Source of the DNA: Plantactinospora mayteni
Lineage (GTDB): Bacteria; Actinomycetota; Actinomycetes; Mycobacteriales; Micromonosporaceae
DNA: 64,000 nucleotides
Assembly (NCBI RefSeq): GCF_016862935.1
Contig: NZ_BONX01000002.1
Location: forward strand, 310,001-374,000
Direction of reading: 5' to 3'
The notes below the pieces were generated by a model, which had not been told where the DNA came from, ran no database searches, and saw nothing but the letters and a program-made list of their open reading frames with translations. This document shows, piece by piece, positions 23,029 through 31,900 of the stretch (position 1 is the first letter of the stretch; each line of letters begins with the position of its first letter). The translations under genes and the position numbers were made by a program.

Positions 23029-24825
23029 TCATCGGAAGTCCTTACCGTGGCTCACCGCGAGCGGCGGGCCGACGGCTCGGTAGCGGCGCCGTGTCTCGTT
23101 GTCCAGGTCCTCGTAGACCGGGTCGAGGGCGTCGGCCATGAACAGCTCCCGCATCAGCGCTCGCTGCACCTTGCCACCGGGCGACTTGCGCACCTTGCCG
23201 GGGCGCAGGAAGGCCACGTTGGCGACCCGTACCCCGAAGCACCGGCTGAGCCAGTCCTTGACGCTGCGGGACAGCGACGACAGCGCGGCCGGGTCGGCCG
23301 GCTCCGCCTGGACCTCGTGCAGGACGACGATCTCCTGCCGGGGCGACGGCACCGCGAAGACCGTGCCGGTCAGGTCGGCGAAGCGGGTGTCGGAGGTGCG
23401 TACCGCCTTCTCCATGTCGTGCGGATAGAGGCTCCGCCCGCCGATGACCAGCATCTCCCGCATCCGGCCCAGCACGTACAGTTCGGCGTCGGACCTGACA
23501 CCGAGGTCACCGGTACGCAGGTAGCCGCCCTCCCCGTCGGCGGTGGCCATCTCGAAGACCCGGTCGCTCTCCACCACGCGCCGCCAGTAGCCGGAGGCCA
23601 CGCTCCGGCCCCGGATCCAGATCTCGCCGAGCCGTCCGTCCGGCAATACCGCTGTGGTTTCCGGGTCGACAATCTTGACGTCAAGACCATTTACCGTGCC
23701 GCTGCTGACAAGTGATCTCGCCGCCGCCGCGTCGGCCGCCGCCGGCAGCAGGATGTTCTGTTCCAACCGGCTCGGATCGAACCGTTCAACGGCGAGCGGC
23801 CGACCGGGCCGGGTGCCGGAGACGAACAATGTCGACTCGGTGATGTGATAGCCGACCCGCACCGCCTCCCGACGGAAGCCGGCCGGCGCGAATCGGTCGG
23901 CGAATTCGATCAGCGGCTCGGGCTCGATCGGGTCCGCGCCGCCGACGCAGGCGTGCTCCCACCGGGCCAGGTCCAAGCCCCTGACCTGCTCGTCGGCCAC
24001 CTCCCGCGCACACAACCGGTACGCGAAACCGGGCGCCGAACTGAGCCGCGCATCGTATTTGTCGATGGCTTTCAACCACCGGACCGGATCAGTAAAGAAA
24101 TCATCGGCTGTCATGAGTACGGTGGTGGCGCCGCGATAGAGCGGTTCGAGCAGCATCTCGATCAGACCGGCGCCGTCATGCAATGGCAACCAGCCGAGGG
24201 AGCGGTCCCGCGACGAAAGTGAAAAAGCGTCGCGAAATATCTCGAAGTTGTGCGCCAGGTTCTCATGACTGATCATTACGCCTTTGGGATCACTCGTGGA
24301 TCCCGTCGTATAGCGCAACAATGCGAGCGCACCCGGACTAATATGCGTCGGGCCGTCCCACGCACCCGGCACAGCCGGCCCGGCAAGGTCGGTGGCGGTG
24401 CAGAGCAGCCGGTCCAGTCCGTCCTGACTCATCCAGTCGGAGACCGTGACCAGGCTCCCGCTGTCGGTCAGCACGATGCGCGGATCGGAGTCCAACGCGA
24501 TCCCGGTGGCCCGCATGAGGTGGTGCTTGTCCCCGTCGGGCAGCGGGGCGGGCACCGGAACGACGCCGGCATACATACAGCCCAGGATGCTTTTGACGAA
24601 CTCGAGCCCGGTCGGATAGAGCAGTAGAGCCCGATCACCGGGACGACAGCGGTCCCGCAGTCGGCCGGCCAACTCCCGGGCAGCCCGGTCCAGCTCGCCG
24701 TAACGCAACGATTCCGAACGTTCTTCACGTTCGCTCCAGCGGAGGAGGACAACAGCCTCCCGGTCCGGATCCCGGCCAGCGTGTCGGGCGACCCGCTCCA
24801 CCAAACCCACGATTCCCACCCGCAT
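23029..24825 (-). CDS. divergent fatty-acyl-AMP ligase-like protein
   Basis: The 598-residue protein aligns along its length with the FAAL encoded at 62021-63862 (LLLYPTGLEFV, GSTSDPKGVM, YLRTGDLG, SLYPHDMEKAV, and the C-terminal lysine motif PGGKVQRALMRELF). Several active-site motifs are altered: LPLYHDMGLI becomes LPLHDGAGLI, CAPNFAYDLC becomes SAPGFAYRLC, CNGAEPV becomes CVGGADPI, and PTYGLAEATL becomes VGYHITESTL. The A5 change affects adenine-binding residues. It may activate a different acid, or be a degenerate paralogue. Its 5' half has lower GC than all neighbours, which suggests separate acquisition. A GGGGGG ribosome site abuts the ATG. The SARP gene follows 100 bp downstream. Confidence 0.8.
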   Translation of the reverse strand: MRVGIVGLVERVARHAGRDPDREAVVLLRWSEREERSESLRYGELDRAARELAGRLRDRCRPGDRALLLYPTGLEFVKSILGCMYAGVVPVPAPLPDGDKHHLMRATGIALDSDPRIVLTDSGSLVTVSDWMSQDGLDRLLCTATDLAGPAVPGAWDGPTHISPGALALLRYTTGSTSDPKGVMISHENLAHNFEIFRDAFSLSSRDRSLGWLPLHDGAGLIEMLLEPLYRGATTVLMTADDFFTDPVRWLKAIDKYDARLSSAPGFAYRLCAREVADEQVRGLDLARWEHACVGGADPIEPEPLIEFADRFAPAGFRREAVRVGYHITESTLFVSGTRPGRPLAVERFDPSRLEQNILLPAAADAAAARSLVSSGTVNGLDVKIVDPETTAVLPDGRLGEIWIRGRSVASGYWRRVVESDRVFEMATADGEGGYLRTGDLGVRSDAELYVLGRMREMLVIGGRSLYPHDMEKAVRTSDTRFADLTGTVFAVPSPRQEIVVLHEVQAEPADPAALSSLSRSVKDWLSRCFGVRVANVAFLRPGKVRKSPGGKVQRALMRELFMADALDPVYEDLDNETRRRYRAVGPPLAVSHGKDFR

Positions 24826-25288
24826 TTCCCCCCAAAATGTTGGCTACGGGAAGCGTGGCCAACCACGGCGGGCCCCCGAATGAGCGACAGGCTCCCAGCG
24901 GCCACGACCGCGGACGCCAGAACTCCCCAAACGCTCACGGACGGTTCCGCCTACAATATCCGTGCACGGATATTCAATCAAGTCAGGTTGGAGACAGCGA
25001 TAAGAACTTCGAGCGAAACATCAGGAAAACGCCCCGTCGCTTATCGGGGCCGGGCCTTCACTACCGAAAGGTAACCTCGTCTGCATTGCCACAATGTCCC
25101 GTCCACCAGGACAATTGGCCCGGCCGGCCGGGATACTTCCCGTTTCTTTGCCGACGCAAACAACATAGTCGGGCGTACGTCTGGATACGGCCGCGTATCC
25201 AGAAGACAAGACAGTTTCACATACTCGCCGCCAGCCGGGCGGCCCGCCGCCAGAGCAGGCCGGGCAGACTCGGAAATAGCGGACGACA
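24826..25288. other. lower-GC intergenic region upstream of the FAAL-like/SARP/thioesterase unit
   Basis: No gene is supported in this stretch: short open frames lack codon bias and ribosome sites. Its base composition is clearly more AT-rich than the surrounding genes. It contains the 20-bp palindrome at 24955-24974 and a small inverted pair TACC-GAAA-GGTA near 25060. It should hold the promoter of the regulatory unit that starts at 24825. Confidence 0.6.
24955..24974. promoter_or_regulatory. perfect 20-bp palindrome upstream of the regulatory unit
   Basis: AATATCCGTGCACGGATATT reads the same on both strands over all 20 bases, with the centre at 24964/24965. It lies 130 bp before the start codon of the FAAL-like gene in an otherwise featureless spacer. 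It looks like a dimeric repressor or activator operator; the GTGCAC core does not identify the family. It lacks a loop and U-run, so a terminator is unlikely. Confidence 0.6.
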
Positions 25289-25344
25289 CGCGAGAAGCCC
25301 ACCCGGGCGGCCGAGGGGGCTGCCAGGGCGGGCTTCCGCTCGCG
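25289..25344 (-). terminator. hairpin terminator after the hydroxylase pair
   Basis: CGCGAGAAGCCCACCC (25289-25304) pairs with GGGCGGGCTTCCGCTCGCG (25326-25344), with a three-base bulge and one mismatch, directly after the stop codon of the gene ending at 25348. It separates the hydroxylase unit from the FAAL-like/SARP unit. Confidence 0.6.
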
Positions 25345-25347
25345 GGG

Positions 25348-26298
25348 TCAGGCGTTCGAGGGCTCCGCCATCGCCACCGCGATCTGTCGAGGGCCGGTGA
25401 ACGGCTCGCGGCCGTGCGCCGCGAGCATGTTGTCGACCACCAGCACGTCGTCGTACTGCCAGTCGAAGCGTACGGTCGCGGCCCGGTAGCAGTCGCGCAG
25501 GTGGGAGATGACGTCGTCCGGGATCCGGGACCCGTCGCCGTAGTACGTGTTCGTCGGCAGGTCCTCCTCGTCGAACATCTCCAGGACCCCCTCCCGGACG
25601 TCCTTCGGCAGCGTCGTCACGTGGAAGAACGTCGCGTGGTTGAACCACACCGTCTCGCCGCTGACCGGGTGGGTGTGCACCGGCTTGCGGATCGCCCGGG
25701 TCCGCAACCCGCCGCCGTCCCGCCATTCGGTCTCGATCCCGTTGGCCGCGCAGTACTCGGTGACGGCCGCCTGGTCGTCGGTGTTGAAGATCTGCTGCCA
25801 GGTGGTGCCGAACGAGCCGTGGAAGTTGCGCACCACCATCCAGCCCCGCCGGACGAACTCCTCGCGGATGGTCGGGTCGATCGCCCGGTACACCTTCCGG
25901 ATGTCGGCCAGCGGGGTCGCACCCCGGGTGGCCGGCGCCTGCCGGCAGTAGAAGTAGAGGGTGAGCGGCCACACCGCCTGGTAGGAGTTCTCGTTGTGCA
26001 GGAAGATCTCCTCTTCCGGCGGGTAGTCGGTCGAGGTGTAGACCTGCCCCTTGATGGTGCTGCGCGGCGAGGAGCGCTCCGAGTAGGTCAGCGGCGGGCC
26101 GGAGAGCGCGCGTACCACCGCGTCGAAGCCGTCGACCCCGCCGACGGAGAAGCCGCGCAGCAGCAGCGCACCCCGCTCGTTGAGGATCTTCCGCAGGTCG
26201 GCGCGCTCGGCCCGGATCAGCTCCCCGATCTCGGCCCCGGCCGACTCGCGGGTGACCAGGTGCGGCATTGTTCCGATGTCAGTAGTGGAGTGAGTCAT
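25348..26298 (-). CDS. TauD/SyrP-like Fe(II)/2-oxoglutarate hydroxylase (HxE type), first of two
   Basis: The 316-residue oxygenase carries the iron triad His101-x-Glu103 (FLHNENSY) and His295 (NMLAAHGREPFTGPR), with Arg304 placed to bind 2-oxoglutarate. HxE instead of HxD is found in the clavaminate-synthase-like amino-acid beta-hydroxylases such as AsnO and VioC. The TEWRDGGGLRTRAIRKPVHTH and WFNHATFFHV segments match SyrP-like enzymes of NRPS clusters. It probably beta-hydroxylates a free or carrier-bound residue; Asn is a good candidate because two adenylation domains have Asn-like codes. AAGGG precedes the ATG, and the second hydroxylase gene ends 52 bp upstream. Confidence 0.88.
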   Translation of the reverse strand: MTHSTTDIGTMPHLVTRESAGAEIGELIRAERADLRKILNERGALLLRGFSVGGVDGFDAVVRALSGPPLTYSERSSPRSTIKGQVYTSTDYPPEEEIFLHNENSYQAVWPLTLYFYCRQAPATRGATPLADIRKVYRAIDPTIREEFVRRGWMVVRNFHGSFGTTWQQIFNTDDQAAVTEYCAANGIETEWRDGGGLRTRAIRKPVHTHPVSGETVWFNHATFFHVTTLPKDVREGVLEMFDEEDLPTNTYYGDGSRIPDDVISHLRDCYRAATVRFDWQYDDVLVVDNMLAAHGREPFTGPRQIAVAMAEPSNA

Positions 26299-26350
26299 GG
26301 GTCCGGCCCTTCGGTCTGGACAACTCCGCGCGGTGTGGGGCGGAAAGGGT

Positions 26351-27292
26351 TCAGTCGGACATGGCCACCAGGACCCGACGCCGTCCGGTGAACGGACGCC
26401 GGCCGTGGCCGACCAGTACGTTGTCGATCAGCAGCACGTCGCCCTGCCGCCAGTCGACGTCGACGGCGTTCTCCAGACCACGGTCGCGCACCTGGATGAC
26501 GTACTCGTCCGGGATCGGGGTGCCGTCGGCGAAGGTGACCAACTGCGGCAGCTCGTCCGGCGGCAGCACCTCGGCCAGCGACTTCGCGGTGTCGTCACCC
26601 AGCGCCGCCGGGTGCCACTGGTCCGACTGGTTGAACCACACCTCGACCCCGGTGACCGGGTGCCGGGTGGTGGAGGGGCGGTCCTGGGTGACCCGCAGCC
26701 CACCGTCGGACTTCCACTCCCAGCTCGCCTCGGTGCTGCTCAGGAACGCCTCGACCTCGTCCCGGTCGGCGGTCTCGAACGTGTCCTGCCAGCTCTTGCC
26801 GAGGCCGAAGCCGTCGTGCAGGTTCTGGGTGTAGCGGACCCCGCCGGCGTACGCGGCGCGCACCTCCGGGTCCAGCGACTCCAGCCACCGGACGGCGTCG
26901 ACCACCGGAGTGGCGCCACCGGTCTCCGCCGCCGTGTGGCAGAAGAACATCAGCCGGGACGGCCACTGGTGGGCGTACGACAGCTCGTTGTGCATCGAGA
27001 TGGTGAACTCGGGCGGGTACTCGGTGGAGGTGTAGACGTTCTTCCCCACCTTGGTACGCGGCGAGTTGCCGTGCACGTACGCCAGCCGGTTCGGCAGCAG
27101 CCGGTCCATGACCGGGTCGAGCGTCTCCTCGGTCACCTGGAAGCCCCGGAAGACCAGCGCCTTCTCCGCGGTCAGCAGCTTCTCCAGGTCCGGCGTCGTC
27201 GAGAGGTAGTCGACCAGCCCCTGCGGGCTCCCCTCGACTCCGGCGCCCGCCGGGTCGATTTCCATCGGTCTCCAGGTCTGGTGACCTTCCAT
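26351..27292 (-). CDS. TauD/SyrP-like Fe(II)/2-oxoglutarate hydroxylase (HxE type), second of two
   Basis: The 313-residue protein is a paralogue of its downstream neighbour. It has His101-x-Glu103 (SMHNELSYAHQWPS), His296 (NVLVGHGRRPFTGRRR) and the shared motifs VYTSTEYPPE, GGATPVVDA and VWFNQSDQWHP. MHNELSY is close to the SyrP signature. It may hydroxylate a different residue, or the same residue at a different module, from the first enzyme. The start is supported by AAGGGAGAG five bases before the ATG. The 110-bp gap upstream of it, after the MFS gene, is relatively AT-rich and could hold a promoter. Confidence 0.88.
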   Translation of the reverse strand: MEGHQTWRPMEIDPAGAGVEGSPQGLVDYLSTTPDLEKLLTAEKALVFRGFQVTEETLDPVMDRLLPNRLAYVHGNSPRTKVGKNVYTSTEYPPEFTISMHNELSYAHQWPSRLMFFCHTAAETGGATPVVDAVRWLESLDPEVRAAYAGGVRYTQNLHDGFGLGKSWQDTFETADRDEVEAFLSSTEASWEWKSDGGLRVTQDRPSTTRHPVTGVEVWFNQSDQWHPAALGDDTAKSLAEVLPPDELPQLVTFADGTPIPDEYVIQVRDRGLENAVDVDWRQGDVLLIDNVLVGHGRRPFTGRRRVLVAMSD

Positions 27293-27402
27293 CGGACTCT
27301 CCCTTCGAGGGGACTCCCGCGAAGGTGGAGACCGGTAGCGGGAATCGGAAGGTAATACGTCGGTGACACAGCCGTCATCCAGTCCAAGGATGCCGGCAAG
27401 AT

Positions 27403-28950
27403 CTATACTTTCTCGATACTGCGGCCATCAGGCCGCTCGGCACCCGTCCCGGCACCGCCGCCAGCACCGCCAGCGGCGCCGCCGTTCGCGGCCCGGCCAC
27501 CGGCCATCCGGGTGATGTCGTTTCGGCCAGGAGCGGCGTGCCGGCCCAGCCGGCGGACGAGCCGGGCGTTGTCCGGACTCCTGGCGATGCTCCGCACCGA
27601 CGGGCTGAGCAGGGCGAGCAGCACCAGCGAGGCCATCACCGCGCTGAGCAGCAGCACGGTCGCCCGGACTCCGGCACCGCCCAGCAGCACCCCGCCGGCC
27701 AGCGCGCCGAGGAAGTTCGATCCCGAGGCGAGCAGCGTGGCGACGGCGCCGATCCGGCCCATCATCGGGTCCGGAGTGATCCGTACCATGTAGACCCCGC
27801 CGACCACGTTGAACAGTCCGCCGACGTAGCTGTTGGCGGCGAAGATCACCGCCAGGCTGACCGGATCGGTGGTGAACGCCATCAGCGGCACCGTCAGCGC
27901 CCAGGCGGCGAGCCCGCCCACCACCAGGGCCCGCAGCGTGGCCCGGCGCATCCACCACATGCCGCTCAGCGCGCCGAGCATCCCGCCCACCCCGCTGGCC
28001 CCGATCACCGCGCCGACCACCGCGGCCGAACCGCCGCCGTTGCGGATGGTGACCATCAGGGCCAGGGTCAGCGCCTGGAAGACCGCGTTGCTGATCGCGA
28101 CGTAACCCAGCACGGTACGCAGGAACCGCTGCTGCCACAGCCAGGCCACGCCCTCGGCGATGTCGGCGCGCAGCGTACTCGGCTTGGCCGCCCGGGGCTG
28201 CTGGAAGGGCTTGCGGATGAACAGCAACGCGAGCAGCGAGCCGAGGTGGGCGACGGTGGTGAACAGGAACGGCGCCCACCGGGCCACGGTGAACATGACG
28301 CCGCCCAGCGGCTGGCCGATCAGCACCGCGGCCCGGCCACGGGTCTCGTTCTGGGTCAGCGCCGCCGGCAACTGTTCGGCCGGGACCAGGTGCCGGACGG
28401 CGGCCCGCTCGCCGAGTTGGTAGAAGACGCTCAGGCTGGTCTGCACGAACGCCACGACCATGAGCTGGGGTACCCAGACATGGCCGAGCAGCACCGCCAC
28501 CGCCACACTGCCGGTGGCGACGAGGCAGCCCACGTCGCAGATGATCATCATCCGGCGCCGGTCCCAGCGGTCGACGAACGCGCCCGCCGGCAACTGCACC
28601 AGCAGGTGCGGCAGCAGCGCGGCAGCGCCGACCAGGCCCGCGTTGCCGGCCGACCCGGTGTACCAGAGCACCAGCATCGGGTACGCGATCGAGGTGATCC
28701 GAGCCCCGATCAGGGTGCCGGCCGCTCCGACCCAGAGCAGCAGGAAGTCCCGGTTTCGGTGCAGTGGGGTGGTCGGCGCGGGCGGACCGCCCGGGTCGGA
28801 CGGCACCGCCGCACCGGACGGTGTCGACGACGGACCAGGCGGTGTCGACGACGGCCCTGGCGATGTCGACGGACCGGGCGATGTCGACGACCCACCGCGC
28901 GGCGCCGCCCCGCCGGATGACGGCGGGGCGGGCTCCTCCACGATGCTCAC
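27403..28950 (-). CDS. MFS exporter (MFS_3 / enterobactin-exporter-like)
   Basis: The 515-residue membrane protein has about 12 helices (for example FLLLWVGAAGTLIGARITSIAY, ALLPHLLVQLPAGAFVDRWDRRRMMI with the conserved D-R-W-DRR loop, and GVAWLWQQRFLRTVLGYVAI). It starts at GTG 28950, overlapping the TGA of the fused NRPS gene as GTGA. A Ser-Thr-Pro-Gly N-terminal tail of about 55 residues is built from 7-residue repeats, and the C-terminus is Gly-Ala-rich. It most likely exports the product or confers self-resistance. It is the last gene of the NRPS unit. Confidence 0.9.
   Translation of the reverse strand: MSIVEEPAPPSSGGAAPRGGSSTSPGPSTSPGPSSTPPGPSSTPSGAAVPSDPGGPPAPTTPLHRNRDFLLLWVGAAGTLIGARITSIAYPMLVLWYTGSAGNAGLVGAAALLPHLLVQLPAGAFVDRWDRRRMMIICDVGCLVATGSVAVAVLLGHVWVPQLMVVAFVQTSLSVFYQLGERAAVRHLVPAEQLPAALTQNETRGRAAVLIGQPLGGVMFTVARWAPFLFTTVAHLGSLLALLFIRKPFQQPRAAKPSTLRADIAEGVAWLWQQRFLRTVLGYVAISNAVFQALTLALMVTIRNGGGSAAVVGAVIGASGVGGMLGALSGMWWMRRATLRALVVGGLAAWALTVPLMAFTTDPVSLAVIFAANSYVGGLFNVVGGVYMVRITPDPMMGRIGAVATLLASGSNFLGALAGGVLLGGAGVRATVLLLSAVMASLVLLALLSPSVRSIARSPDNARLVRRLGRHAAPGRNDITRMAGGRAANGGAAGGAGGGAGTGAERPDGRSIEKV
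28820..28900. repeat. 21-bp tandem repeats encoding the MFS N-terminal tail
   Basis: Units at 28820-28840, 28841-28861, 28862-28879 (18 bp) and 28880-28900 share GRTGTCGACGACGG. Read on the minus strand, they encode a repeating Ser-Thr-Pro-Pro-Gly-Pro-Ser tail. Unit length is a multiple of three, so copy-number changes keep the frame. Confidence 0.75.
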
Positions 28951-31900
28951 GATGCGGTCCCCGGCGGCCCGGCGACCGGACCGCGACGGCACCACTCCAG
29001 TACCGCCATCGCGCTGTGCAGCTTGTTCTCCGCCTGCTCGAAGGCGATGCTCGCCGGGCCGTCCAGCACCTCGGCGGTGACCTCCTCGCCCCGGTGCGCC
29101 GGCAGGTCGTGCATGAAGACCGCGTCCGGGCTGCCGGTCCACAGTGCACTGTTGACCTGGAACGGTGCGAAGATCTCCCGCCAGTTCGCGTCCGGCTTGC
29201 TGGTGCCGGTCGTCTGCCACCGGGTGGTGTAGATGACGTCGAAGCCGCCGGGCAGCTCGGACATGTCGTGCCGTTCGCAGATCGTCGCCGTACCCCGGGC
29301 CGCCTGCGCGGCGGCGGTCGCGGTGATCTCCTCGGTCAGCCCGTAGCCGGGTGGCGTACGCAGCTCCAGGTGGGTACCGGCGTAGCGGGTCAGGGCCAGG
29401 GCGAGCGCGGCGGCGCTGTTGTTGCCCTCGCCGACGTAGAGCACCCGCAGCCCGTCGATCCGGCCGAAGTGGTCGAGCAGGGTGGTCAGGTCGGTCAGCG
29501 CCTGTGTCGGGTGCTCGTCGGCGGTCATCGCGTTGACCACCGACATCCGGTCCTGGTCCGCCATCTGGCGCAGCTCCGCCGGATCACCCGAGGTCCGGGC
29601 AACCAGCACGTCGAGCATCCGGGACATCACCCTGCCGGTGTCGGCGTGCGTCTCGCCGGTGTTGAGCTGGAGGTCGTCCGGCCCGTACGCGACGATCTGC
29701 GCGCCCAGCCGCAGCGCACCGCTGGAGAACGCGGTCCGGGTCCGGGTCGAGGTCTTCTTGAAGTAGACGCCGACCACCTCGCCGTCGAGCGGCCGTTCCC
29801 GCCGGAGCTGCCCGGACCGGAACCGTACCGCCCGGGCGACGATGGACCGCAGGTCCTCGTCGGTCAGGTCGTTGATCGAGATCAGATGCCGCACCGCCCG
29901 CGTCTCCTCCTCCTTCGCCGTGCCACCGACCGGCGGCGCGTCCCGGGCCCAGTCGGCCGCGAATCCGGCGCGGCCGGCCGGCTCCCCGAGCCGGATGGTC
30001 TCGCCGTCGTCGGCGGTGGCGTACCCCGCCGGCTCCGCCCCGCCGCCGGACCGCTCGGCCCAGCCGGCCAGCTCGGTGGCGACGAACGCCTGCACCGCCT
30101 TGCCGGACTCCGAGTTGGTCAGCACCACGAAGCCGTCACCGGACCGGAGCCGGCCCAGGGTCATCGCGCGGTAGCCGGTCGTCTCGCCCGGATGCCCGAA
30201 CTCCAGATCCGGCGCGGTGTCGTCGACGACCGTGCCGAGACCGTAGAAGCTGCCCGGCGAGGCGACCGCCACCAGTTCGGCGGCGAGTTCCGGGGTGAGC
30301 AGTTCGCCGCCGCCCAGGTGCGCGCGGTGGATCTCTGCCAGCACCCGGGCCAGGTCCGCGGCGGTCGTCCAGAGACCCCCGGCCGCCAGCGCCGGCCGGT
30401 TTCGCCAGCCACCGGGTACGGGTACCCCGTGCTCGTCGTGGCCGAGCGCGACCGGGCGGGCCGGGTCGGCCGGGAACGCCGGGTCGAAGCTGCTGCCGGT
30501 CATGCCCAGCGGTACGAAGACGAGCCGGCGGATCAGCTCCGGGAACGCTTCCCCGGTCAGGTCGACCAGCACCTGTTGCAGTACCGCGTAGTGGCTGTTG
30601 GTCTTCCGGAACGACTCCCCCGGCACCAGCTCGGGCCGGACCGGCGCGGAGCTCGCGGGCGGGCGGCCGTACAGCACGTCGAGTAGGGACGGGGCCGGCT
30701 CGGTCGGGGCGTACCCGGTGTTCGGGCTGGTGGAGAGGCCGGAGAGGTTGGCCAGCAGGTGTCGTACGGTGACCGGGGCCGGGCCGTCCGGCAGCCGCCA
30801 CGAGGTCAGGTACCGGTTCACGTCGGCGTCCAGCTCCAGCCGCCCCTGCCGGACCAGCCGGAGTACCCCGAGCGCGGTGACGTGCTTGCTGATCGAGGCG
30901 ACCTGGAACGGGGTCTCCGGGGTGACCGGCTCGGCTCCGCCGGCGACCAGTACGCCGTAGCCGCGTACCGCGACGACCTGGCCGGCCCGGACCAGCGCGA
31001 CGCTCGCCCCGGGCACGCGGTGTTCGGCCATGGTGGGCAGCGGCGACGGCCCGGCGGCGAGCCGACCGGCCGGACCCGCCTCGACCCGGCTGACCGGGAC
31101 CGGGGTACCGGCGACCGTCACCGGCTCGGCCGCGACGACGGCGACCGGGGCTGGCGCGCCCGACCCGGCGACGGCGACGGGCCCCGGTTCCGCGACGACG
31201 ACGGCGGGGACGGCGATGGCAGGCTCCGGTTCCGCGACGACGACTGCGGCGGCGGCAGGTTCCGGAGCCACGGCGCCGGCCTTGGCCGGCCGGATGACCG
31301 GGAGGAGCTGGGTCGGTTCGACGAGGACACTGGCCGGGGGCGGCGCGCCGAGCGCGATGGCCAGTTCGGCGACGGTGCCGTGCTGGTAGAGCATCCGCAG
31401 CGACACCTCCAGCCCGGCCTTGCGGGCGGCGGTGACGAGCTGCACGATCCGCATCGAGTCGGCGCCCAGGTCGAAGAACTTGTCGTGCACACCCACCCGG
31501 TCGATGCCGAGCACCTCCACGCAGATCTTGGCGATCCGCCGCTCGGTCTCGTTGCGCGGCGCCACGAAGTCGCGCTCACCGCCGAACGAGGTCCGCTCCG
31601 GCGCCGGCAGCGCCCGCCGGTCCACCTTGCCGGCCGAGTTCAGCGGCAGCGCGTCCAGGGTGACGAACGCGGCCGGCACCATGTAGCCGGGCAGCGCCGC
31701 GGCCAGGAAGTCCCGCAGCTCGGCCGGCTCGACCGGCCGACCGTCCACCGGTACGACGTAGCCGGCGAGCCACTTCTCGCCGCCCACGTCCTCCCGGGCC
31801 ACCACCACACCGTTGCGGACCTGCGGATGGGCGAGCAGCCGCTCCTCGATCTCCGGCAGCTCGATCCGGTGCCCCCGGATCTTCACCTGGTGGTCCGCCC

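Noticed and set aside
25021-25302. Possible small minus-strand genes (82-93 codons) in the spacer upstream of the FAAL-like gene
   Set aside because: No ribosome sites, no codon bias, overlap with each other and with the terminator; no similarity to known small proteins.
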